Assembly (NCBI GenBank): GCA_009731375.1
Contig: BJOX01000278.1
Coordinates: 645,522-684,310 of the forward strand
Reading direction: 5' to 3'
Origin: Paulinella micropora
Taxonomy: Eukaryota; Cercozoa; Imbricatea; Euglyphida
Length of the DNA stretch: 38,789 nucleotides
Shown here: in pieces, positions 9,767 through 18,210 of the stretch
Numbering within the stretch: position 1 is the first letter of the stretch
Layout of the letters: the number at the start of each line of letters is the position of its first letter
The notes under the pieces: generated by a model
What the model was told of the DNA's origin: nothing
The model's input: the letters and a program-made list of their open reading frames with translations, nothing else
The model's database searches: none
Program-made: the position numbers and the translations under genes

Positions 9767-10530
9767 CTGCAGTTGTCACAAAAACCAGCAACACAGCATG
9801 AGACTCCAGAGCAAGTTGAAGCAGCAGGTACCGTCAAAGCCATACTGGGACTTTGCGTCTTGCCTCAGGGGAGGATTTTGAAGGTCTCCCAAAAGGTTCT
9901 GTGACCCCAACTCAAAAAAGGTTCGCTCCGGTCGAAGTGGAATTTGCCACTACAATGCCTGTATTTTACCTTTTTTCTGGACCGGATGCACTTCTGGCTC
10001 CAATTCTTGACATTTTTGGAGGTCAAAAAGGGGGTGTGCTTGAGGGGTGCTGTGCTTGACCATGTGTTAAAACTGCATGCTTTCTTGGAGAGATTTTTGG
10101 CACAGTTTGTCCTAAGCCTGTTTCCTCCATGATTCTAGTTTTTTTTTGCTGCATTTTACTTTTTGACCCCGTTCGTGCTTGCTTTTAGAAAACGGTCGGC
10201 AACTTGGTTTGCCGACCCGTTTTGGACGCAGTGCGTTCCTTGTCTTCTGCCTGCTTGCTTCTACACTGAAAGCAAGGTATGCAAATTGAATCATTTCATG
10301 CACTCTGTTGCTGGCACTGATTGAAATTGCGTACATTTGCTTGCATGTCTGTGTACTCAGAACTTGGTCGGCAACTTCGTGTTTGCTGGCCATGTTTGCT
10401 CCTCCCTGCTTTTTGTGACGCAAGGTCCTTTTCGCCATGACTGCTCATATGTTGTTCTCATGTTTTGTCTTGGTAGTGATAACTGTGTACTTGGTTTGCT
10501 TGCAGACTGTCTCTGAGTGCTCCAGACGTG
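9767..10530. promoter_or_regulatory. Region between the divergent transposon genes
   Basis: Sits between the second gene (leftward) and the transposase (rightward), so it probably holds both promoters and the first exons. AACTTGGTCGG occurs at 10361 and 10531, exactly 170 bases apart. A related palindrome lies at 10194-10217. No clear TATA box or start codon could be chosen. Confidence 0.3.
10194..10217. repeat. Palindrome GGTCGGCAA-N6-TTGCCGACC
   Basis: Perfect 9 bp inverted repeat with a 6-base loop. Its half-site GGTCGGCAA recurs at 10366-10374 and partly at 10536. It could be an operator or a protein-binding site within the transposon. No function is shown. Confidence 0.6.
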
Positions 10531-10545
10531 AACTTGGTCGGAAAA

Positions 10546-10576
<31 letters not shown>

Positions 10577-10645
10577 CACACACACACACATACACACACA
10601 CGCACACACACACACACACACACATTACATACATACATACACACA

Positions 10646-10723
<78 letters not shown>

Positions 10724-10765
10724 CACACACACACGCACACGCACACACACTCACACACACACATT

Positions 10766-10796
<31 letters not shown>

Positions 10797-10823
10797 TACA
10801 CATACACACACACACACACATGT

Positions 10824-10859
<36 letters not shown>

Positions 10860-10908
10860 ACACACACACACACATTACATACATACATACATACATACAA
10901 ACGTACAT
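10546..10908. repeat. (CA)n higher-order array
   Basis: CA repeats punctuated at intervals by CATGTACACAC (10571, 10679, 10719, 10820) and ACATTACATACATAC (10622, 10763, 10872). This makes a larger repeat of roughly 110-140 bases. The array is alternating purine-pyrimidine. Open frames in it are His/Thr or Cys/Val repeats and not genes. Confidence 0.9.
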
Positions 10909-10916
10909 ACATAAGC

Positions 10917-10918
10917 TT

Positions 10919-11000
<82 letters not shown>
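10917..11000. repeat. (CT)n array
   Basis: CT array with TTTC interruptions. With later CT blocks (11057-11095 and 11139-11191) it lies just upstream of CAG acceptors, so these arrays may serve as polypyrimidine tracts for the transposase gene. Confidence 0.9.
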
Positions 11001-11004
<4 letters not shown>

Positions 11005-11238
11005 CGGTAGACAGAGCAAAACTGCCGCGCCTAATGCGGGCGGTAATGCAAAGTCCTCTTTCTATCTCTCTTTTTCTCTCTTTCCCTCTCTCGCAGGAAT
11101 AGTATTGACAAACGTTACAATGGTCAAGCCAGTCATCTCTCATCTCTCTCTCTCATCTCTCTCTCTCATCTCTCTCTCTCTCTCTCTCTGCAGATGTGAC
11201 CTATACCCTTCTCCCTCTCTCTTTCTCTGTGTCTGCAG

Positions 11239-12441
11239 ATGCGCAAGGTGAAGCTTGGTCTGGCCTCCGCTGGGGCCCTGGTTGCCTCTTTTCTTAAGGT
11301 TTTTGGAGGCGGGAATAGTAAAGTTTGCAATGAATTCAATAACCAGCACACAGCACCCCCGGCCCTTGAGTCCGGATCCCCAAGCAACGCTCGTCCCCTC
11401 CAAAGCAGTACTAGTTTCAGCACAGTCTTTGGTTCTGACCATGAAACAACTTCGTCTCCCAGTTTCAGCAGAGTGTTTGGGTTTGATCATACTTCGTCTC
11501 CCAGTCCGTCTACACCCACGAGTGTATTCAAAACCGAGCCCCCAGTATCTTCTCTGCATTCCACTCTGGGTTTTTTGTCCAAAGCAGCCTCTACCCCTAC
11601 CCCAAGCGATGAAGTTATTGATTTATTGTACAAGCGAGTTGCCCCTTTATATCACCCTTGACATTCCTATCCCTCGATATAGCCCCAGAGGTAACGAGGT
11701 AGATGGTGCCAGCATCTTGCTGTCAAGAAAAAGAAAAAAAAAAGTTAACATTCAATCCCGAGAGATAAGGCCCCGGAGCTTTAAAAGATGGTTGAACTGC
11801 ACGTGGGCTCAACTAAAGGATGAAATGGCAGGCCCTTGCTGCAGACAACTACAATGCAACAAATGGATTGACGCCTTTGCGGCTGTGAAAGCAAGGGCTG
11901 ACACTGTACAGCTAGGCAGGAGTGATTTGGCTGGATGGGTTGCATGCAGGCTGCAATCATATGGTACAGATCGGAATAATTGCGTGAACTATCGATGGAA
12001 AAACGCCCGTGTATGTCGTGCTATGTGGATGCGAATTCACGGCATTGGGGATAAAACTATGAGGAGAGCTAAGAGAGGGCTGATTGAAGACAATCAATAT
12101 TTCGCTGACTATGGAAGATCGGAATCCCCAACCGAAAATTTGGTTTGGAGCTTATTGCACCAGAAGTTTTTTGTTGACCAGGATAACGAGGCGATTGCAG
12201 ATGGTTTTTTTCACTTGCAAGATACCTTGAGATTCAGTCAGGTTTTTGAGTATGTCTCTGACGAATGGAAGGGCGCCGTTCAAAAGCAAATGCTCACCGG
12301 TACTGTCGACCCACGGGGCCCAAGTGAAAGCCTTGTTAGGAAGGTTTGGCGGGCGGAGTTTGGAAAGGTCAAGCCCATTCGGGACGGGGATTTTTCAAAG
12401 TGCTTCCTTTGCAGTGAGCTCGCTGCGGATCATCGGTCTGG
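11239..12441 (+). CDS. Transposase exon with Cys-rich N-terminal region
   Basis: The exon follows a strong acceptor (pyrimidine run, then CTGCAG at 11233-11238) and opens with ATG CGC AAG; earlier small exons are possible. The first ~140 codons are Ser/Thr/Pro-rich, with SFSTVFG and SFSRVFG repeats. One frame change near 11660 leads into the main frame. There, CCRQLQC and, further on, RWKNARVCRAMWMRIHGIG match the layout of DUF7869-type proteins (Cys-pair, then VCR.F...GI). CFLCSEL near the end could be another zinc-binding pair. The exon ends at 12441 before GTGAGT. Joining to the acceptor at 12538 keeps the frame (Gly-Phe-Lys). Confidence 0.65.
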
Positions 12442-12537
12442 GTGAGTCCCCTTTAACCCTAACGCATTCTTGAAAATTCCTGACTCAATTTTTTTGTTTA
12501 ATGTTTTGGGCCTGTTTTGGTTTTATTGTTGGAATAG

Positions 12538-12638
12538 ATTCAAGACGAAGCAAGAAGGCGATAATTGGAGGACACGTAATCGTGTTCNNNNNNNNNNATG
12601 TTCGCAATAAGATTCACCGCGGTAGCATGAGAAGAGCG
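12538..12638 (+). CDS. Transposase small exon interrupted by scaffold gap
   Basis: Starts after GGAATAG with FKTKQEGDNWRTRNRV, runs into ten N (12588-12597) and resumes as VRNKIHRGSMRRA. A phase-compatible donor is GCG|GTAGAG at 12639. The basic composition fits the linker between the Cys-rich region and the catalytic core. The gap size is probably nominal, so the frame across it is not known. Confidence 0.5.
12588..12597. other. Scaffold gap (10 N)
   Basis: Ten undetermined bases inside the transposase gene. The true missing length is unknown. Confidence 1.
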
Positions 12639-12729
12639 GTAGAGGGGTAATTATTTATACAATATCATATCATCTGGCTGTCTGATTGAGGGTTTTTTTC
12701 TACTTTTTTTTAAAAAAAAAAGGGGTAAG

Positions 12730-13480
12730 GACATTCAGCGAGTCACTTCCATGACAATTGATATGACGAAGCCCTTTCATCTCCCCTGGTCTTCAAGGGG
12801 CTCTTCAGACTTCAGAGGCAAGTACGTAGTCAGGGTTCATGCCGGTGGAGCCATTATGTATGCTCATGGTCTGAATTTCATTTTATGTCATCTGCCAAAT
12901 ATTTCCCATGGTGCTAATACAAATGTCAGCTTTCTGTATTTTCTTGTGAGATGGGAAATGTTTCATAGACTCACCAAGGCAGTGTCTCAGCTTTTCGTTG
13001 ACTGGGATGGAGGGGGGGAGAATACTGGCATAACCACCCAGATGCTTTGGTGTCATATGGTCTATAAGTCATGGAAGACAGTAATAGAAACGTATCGTAT
13101 GGTCACCAAACATTCCCATGGCCCACAAGATCAGAAATTCTATGTTATGCGCCACCTTGGGTACAACACCACCCTCATGACCACTAATTTTGCACAAGCA
13201 CTTTTCAAACTCATGCTCGGATTCAAAAAGAACAAAGACTCTTACTGTCTTTTGCTTCTTGCATCCGAGTGGGATTGGGAAGGCTACTTTAAGCCCTGCA
13301 TCAACCCTAGTCTTGTCCATTACAAACGCCCCTTGGCATGGAAGTACTTGGTAGGAAATGAGGATTCTGGTGGTTTGCCCCGATGCCGAGTGAAAACATG
13401 GGGCGATGCTCAAAAGCATTGGCATTGGGTCAATGATGATCCCGACGGAACCGATATTTTAGCTTATACCAAGCCACCAG
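12730..13480 (+). CDS. Transposase catalytic exon, DUF7869-like DDE core
   Basis: A 250-codon uninterrupted exon between TAAG|GACATT and CCAG|GTAGCT. It begins DIQRVTSMTIDM, giving a first candidate catalytic Asp. RVHAGGAIMYAHGLNF follows, then FVDWDGGGEN (second candidate Asp, followed by the EN typical of this family), then TKHSHGPQDQKF, which sits where DUF7869-type proteins carry GHTHEDID. Spacing and order match an RNase H-fold DDE transposase. The family match is from memory of its motifs, not a search. The exon splices in frame to 13539 (Lys-Pro-Pro-Asp). No stop or frameshift is inside it, in contrast with its flanks. Confidence 0.65.
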
Positions 13481-13538
13481 GTAGCTGCTGAATTTTCTGT
13501 CTTGTCATTTATTTATTTATTTATTTATTTTTTCGCAG

Positions 13539-14626
13539 ACTTGGAGCGGCCGACGAAGCTGCCGAATGTGGCCTGGGTGACCGACAAAATCAAAGACGAT
13601 GTCCGTTCTCTCGCGGAAAAATACTGCAGTGAGGAAGAAAAGGAATGGTTTGCAGAAGTTCTGCGATATTCAGAGCTCACTAGAATAGTTTGGGACGGCG
13701 AAGAGAGCGCAGGCGGTTTGCCCGGTCGGCCGGGCCATTTGTGCTGTACAGATAAGGCATGGACAACTTGGAAAGCAAATATCCGCGTCCTTTCAGAGCT
13801 GCCACTTGATTTATGGGCTGTGCCGGGTGATTGGCAGGCTGCCGAGGACGCTGCCAATATGCTGACGGAGGCCGAACGTCTGTATGTTTCTCGCACTTCT
13901 TTCGTTAATGAGGGCCAGGGTGAGGCATATCCACCGTGGATGGGGGCTCGACTTCTCAGTGAAGAGGAAAAGCGTCTTCATGATTTCGATGATCCAAGCA
14001 GGTTTCCAGCACGCCATTTGAAGGTTTCCTCTTTGTTAGAGGCTAGCAAAACCACAGAAAGCCTGAGAAAAGCTACTGTGAACGAGCTCAAGTTGTGGTT
14101 ACAAGAAAGGGGCCAAAGGCGCAGTGGGAACAAGGACATTCTAATCCAGCGTGCTTTCTTTTTTAGATGATAGTGACGAACAGGGTGTTCATGAGGAGCG
14201 CAAGCAGCCGGCACCACCAAGTAGGCGACGCCGCAAGCGCCGTAGAATTGAGCCAGCGGAGCCGGAGGAGAGTGAGTCTGAGTCATCGGATGAAGACGCG
14301 CTTTGGCTGCGCCTTCTTTGGTTCGAGGTCGAAATCGTAATCGTCCACATTCTGCTGCTCGTGTGCGTGTTCGTCGTGTTTTTGGCAGGGTCTATGGTCT
14401 CAGCGATGAAGAACGGGACGCAGCTGGTTTTAGGGAGGAAGGTTGCCGGTTCGATCTATCAGACGGTTTGAGGAAGGTTGCCGGTCCGAAGGTTGGCTGC
14501 CTCCAGCTATTGCAGACGATGATCATGACTAATAATATTCTGAAATCTCTATGTTCCACTTTTTACTATCCACTAAATAATGATCTGACTTCAATTTACG
14601 AAAAAAGTGTTTGCGTAAATTATTAA
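13539..14626 (+). CDS. Transposase C-terminal region with SAP domain and basic tail
   Basis: Starts after TTTTCGCAG. About 205 codons of acidic and aromatic sequence precede LRKATVNELKLWLQERG...SGNKDILIQR (about 14067-14150), a good match to a SAP motif, a helix-extension-helix DNA-binding module. The frame slips at a run of T near 14155-14165. It then continues as FLDDSDEQ and a strongly basic RRRRKRRRIEP, likely a nuclear localisation signal. A second slip near 14300 leads to an Arg-rich frame with FGRVYGLSDEERDAAG, ending at 14626. The two slips may be real decay or sequencing errors in homopolymers. Confidence 0.55.
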
Positions 14627-15200
14627 TACAACTTGAAGTGTGACGTCACACCGAAAATGTTCATTGACTATGATAAATTATTTATTAATAATTGAAAATT
14701 AAATTAAATTTAGCTATTCCGTGCTACTTTAAATGAATTAAGCAGTAAAATCTGCCGTGCTAGGTTTCTCTCTGCACACATATGTATAAATGACTTTAAC
14801 TAATTTCGAGTGGCAAGTTTCACAAATTTCAAGTGCTGGTGCCACCCGCACAATTGTGATGTATGATGTAATATGATGTAAAATTGATTTTGATTAATTT
14901 ATTACTTAGTTCAACTTAATGCTTTGAAATCACAGTAAAAATTCAGCAGAAAACTTGCAAATAAGAAGTAACTAATCAGTAAAAATATTTGCCACTATTT
15001 TGCTATACTTTTGCCAATCTAGTGATCCTGGTTACTTGAAAAAACATTAAAAATTGGTTTTTATTAATCAGACATGATGTCCCAACACAAATAATCAAAA
15101 TAAACATATAAACCTTACCGAAATTTGCCACTATGATTTTAGTAGTTGCAGGTGGCAAAAGTGGCAAAAGGGACATGTCCTTTCCACAGTAAGGGATGTT
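14604..15200 (-). repeat. Right terminal inverted repeat
   Basis: Inverted copy of 6527-7115. A handful of substitutions and one- or two-base indels separate the two, suggesting an insertion that is old enough to have diverged by a few percent or imperfect TIR homogeneity. It ends ...CCACAGTAAGGGATGTT, followed by the CTTG duplication. Confidence 0.9.
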
Positions 15201-15204
15201 CTTG
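15201..15204. other. Target-site duplication CTTG, right
   Basis: Partner of 6523-6526. It is followed by retro A sequence encoding GMTNFIQ on the minus strand. Confidence 0.9.
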
Positions 15205-16325
15205 GATGAAGTTGGTCATACCTAAGACTGATCGGACTTCGGAAACGTTGGATGGGTCGGCCAGCTTGAGAATAGCGTCGACCTTGGAAGAATCTGCTGC
15301 GATATCTTTCTTGCTGCAGCGCTTGCCCAGAATGTTGAGTTCGCGATAGCCTAAGCGTAGTTTCCGGGCCGAACCGTGGAGGCCGGAGTCTCGCATAGCC
15401 TGAAAGATGCATCGAAGCTCGCGAAGATGGGTATCGAAGTCGTTGGAGCCGTTTGTGACGTCGTCGAGGTAGGCTGAAGCGGATTTGTTCCAAAAGTCCA
15501 GATGGTTGAAGGACTTATCCATAGCGCGTTGAAAGTCTCCCAGGGCGCGGTGAACACCTTGAGGCATAAAATTAGGAACTAGGAGTCCTAAGGGTGTCCA
15601 AACAGCGAGAATATTGCGGCTACCATCATCTGGATAGAGTCTCAGATGCGTGAAGCCGTCGACCATGTCAATAGAGCTGAGATGGTGCCAGCCCGCGAAG
15701 CGTTCGCGGTACTGATCTGGGTTCGGTAAACCTGGCACAGGCAGGTGGAGGTTGTCGATGGCACCGCGGTAGTCGTAGACGTTGCGTATGTCGCGGATGA
15801 CCTCGTGCTAAGTCTTCAAACTTTCCTACGGGGCAGGCTCGACTAGCCCAGGCACAATTTGCGGAGGCCATGGACCAGAGGCCGGCTGTAAGAACGTCCA
15901 TCGCCCAACCTTTGAGGTATTGGTATACCGCTGGAGTCCAATTTGGGAATTGCACCGCAATTGGTTTAGCTCCCGGTTTGAGGATGAGCGACACGACAGT
16001 GTGATTGAAGACACCTGCTTTATCTTGGAAGACATCGTCGAATTCTCCGAGGAGGGCCCATAGGAGTCGTTGTTGTTCTGCAGTAAGGCCGGAGTTGACG
16101 ACTTCAGGTGCGTATTTGGGCGCAGGCGGCGCGGTAAGTTTGGCGGCCTGTTTGTCTAGAAAGTCGCGGCAAAGTCTCTCAGAAATGAAAATCCACGGGG
16201 TGGTCTGTGTGCCACTAACCGTAGTTGCCGTACAGTAAAGCATGCGCGGGTCCGGGCATGTTGCAGCGAGTTCCGCCGTGGCGGGATCGAAGTATGGAGG
16301 ATCTTTTACAGCGAGGACTGACTTC
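15205..16325 (-). pseudogene. Retro A pol, 5' half: reverse transcriptase
   Basis: Minus-strand RT of a Ty3/gypsy-like element. From upstream, VKDPPYFDPATAEL leads to LLGEFDDVFQDKAGVF, the region that usually begins gypsy RT. A frame change near 15800 is followed by SSIDMVDGFTHLRL (palm motif A), VWTPLGLLVPNFMPQGV and AYLDDVTNGS, which carries the YxDD catalytic pair at about 15450-15470. RKLRLGYRELNILG and SVLGMTNFIQ follow, where the transposon interrupts it. No intact protease was found between the gag-like part and RT. The frame changes and insertion make it non-functional. Confidence 0.8.
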
Positions 16326-16403
16326 CTGGTGGGGAAGAGCCATGGTGGAAGGATCCAGCGGTAAGAATAGAGCGGTGTCTGGAGAGGGCTCCAGACTTGG
16401 TTG

Positions 16404-17108
16404 TCACGCCCGACCCTGTTTGGTATTCAATCGTTGCTGGTATCCGGTGCCAGACCGAGCGTACATGTAAAAGTGGCGGCGCTGCGTCGGGGCCGCGAAA
16501 CGATGCTGTGGGTGCGGAGGTGGCTTGTAACGCGGGTTTTGGACTGGCCGAGGGGCTGTCTGACCATAATTGGCAGTGCGGCCCTGTTGGTTAGTCCGAT
16601 ATACCCGGTTAGGTTGGTACTTACCATCGCCGGCCGGCGGATATTGGGTCCGCTTGGCGCGTTGGGCATGTTTGCGGTTCTTCTTGTAGCGGGGGTGGCC
16701 ACCAAGACTACTGTTGAAAGCTGGTCGAGCTGGTTTCGACTTAGGCTTGCGTACCCCAGTAGTGCCAGTAGTGTCGTTGTGAAGGCAATTGCCGTAGCCG
16801 CACTTGCACCACGGTTGATGAGTCCTGTCGAGGTGAAGCGCTTGCCATGCAAAAATGCAGTCGGGGACATTGCAGGCGAACTGGTTGATGTCAAGCGATG
16901 GCATGGTATCTATTGAATACCTAACAGGATCCACACTATATTTCCCCTTGTAAACTGATTCAGCTAGCATCTGCCAGACGCGTTCTGTGTCGTCCATGCT
17001 GGCCACACCGTTGATGGCTCCTGATGCATTGTAGAAGGCGCGGTCCAGAGAGTAAGGGATGATGAGGCCGCAGTTGCTGAAATAGTTGAGATCCGATAGG
17101 ATCTCCTG
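16404..17108 (-). pseudogene. Retro A gag-like remnant
   Basis: Open minus-strand frame upstream of the RT. It begins inside a longer frame (LSDLNYFSNCG, SLDRAFYNASGA, then MDDTERVWQML) and carries DINQFACNVPDCIFAW and PWCKCGYGNCLH, a Cys/His cluster, followed by a basic Arg/Gln/Pro-rich tail. The position before RT and the basic Cys-rich composition suggest a gag C-terminus or nucleocapsid, but it is not a standard CCHC knuckle. It is cut off at 17108 by the junction with retro B copy 1. Confidence 0.5.
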
Positions 17109-18193
17109 ATGACCAATCGGCTACAATGGGGGCTGTGATTGATTGCGCCACACGGCGAACGATATATGGAGTAAAAAGAGGAGAGGAGAGCGATATTGAT
17201 CCCTTTAACGCTACTGACTCTTATGAGGCTTATGAGCTGAGTCTAGCGACGGATCACAAAAAGATGGCCATCGTGCATGAGGCACTTGAGGTGTATGTTC
17301 ACCCCCATGTCATAAGACCGGACGAGCTGTCCTGGATCGACAATTGGGAATCCCAAGTGTGCACTGTCACAGTTCCGACATGCCATTGGGACAAAAAATC
17401 TATTGATGACTTAATCGAGAAGCGAAAGGAGGAGATAATATGTGTCGCACAAAGAAGCCCGTCGTTGGCGAGATTCGCGGAAGGAGTAGGAACAGATGTC
17501 CACATTACTAATGGATACTGTTTCCATGCGAAAGTAGGAGAAGAAAAAAGGGAGGCGTTTGTACCAAGGAGAACGGGGCGAATCCCGGATACTCCACCAG
17601 AAACTATTAAAAGTTTTATTACTGATTTCTGGGGTGACGAGCCCACGTGGCCGCGTTCACTGTCTGAAGTGAAGAAATGCTTGCGAACTTTATTTGAAAA
17701 TAATAAGCCGTATACTATTATCCTGCCGTATAATGAGAAGGCGATATGGGCGCAGGAAATAAGGGACCGGCTTATTGATCATCCTATACCGGTACCCTCT
17801 CGCAAGCAACAGCTAGTGGTGGCTTGTCGTATGGGAACTCGTGAGCAGAGCAGTGCATACAAGCGGAAGCTCAGAGACCTCGACAAGTTGAAATTGATAC
17901 CGCAAGCATTCACATGCTTTGATGGTTTTTACACCCGTAAAGCTCCTTTGCAATACGCGAGACTCATTGACATGCTGGTGGAGCTCGGTAAAGATGATGA
18001 GCCGGACACGGTCACGTATGAAGAGACGGGCCTAGATGATGTCTCGGAAGAAGACTTAGGCTTGGAGGAGGACAGAGCACCCCTCAAGCAGACTAAAAAG
18101 ATGTCTGATGAAGATTTCCAAGAGGCGGCGCGGAAAATCTTAGAAGAAGGAGTAGGCACGGAGAGAGAAGGAGCTTTTGAAAGCCAAATTTAG
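17109..18193 (+). pseudogene. Retro B copy 1, fragment of the protease-X ORF
   Basis: Matches the 3' two thirds of the second ORF of copy 2 (MGAVIDC to EEGVGTE). A small deletion within the GAGAAGGAGAAGGAG stretch near 18166 shifts the frame and creates a stop at 18191-18193, before the frameshift site at 18210-18216. The protease catalytic motif is missing because the copy begins downstream of it. Confidence 0.85.
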
Positions 18194-18210
18194 AGGCGAA
18201 CAAGGAAAAT

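Larger units (their letters stand above)
6527..15200. mobile_element. Large DNA transposon nested in retro A
   Basis: An 8674 bp unit bounded by imperfect terminal inverted repeats of about 570-590 bp that begin AACATCCCTTACTGTGG, with CTTG duplicated on both sides. It holds a plus-strand intron-containing transposase gene (about 11.2-14.6 kb) and a divergent minus-strand gene (about 9.8-7.26 kb). A CA/CT-rich region lies between them. The catalytic exon resembles the DUF7869-type DDE family. The 4 bp duplication, long TIRs and SAP domain do not let me name a classical superfamily. Several frame changes and an N gap mean it may be decayed or imperfectly assembled. Confidence 0.9.

Noticed and set aside
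10112-10438. Minus-strand frame beginning MAKRTLRHKKQGG, a possible first exon of the transposon's second gene
   Set aside because: The basic start is plausible, but no donor in the right phase links it to the exon at 9641-9766, and the rest has poor composition.
10357-11102. Long open frames of His-Thr or Cys-Val repeats on both strands
   Set aside because: They are translations of the CA and CT arrays with no independent coding signal.
14151-14166. A 16-base GT...AG intron that would fix the frame after the SAP domain
   Set aside because: Too short to be spliced by a normal spliceosome; a homopolymer slip in the T run is simpler.
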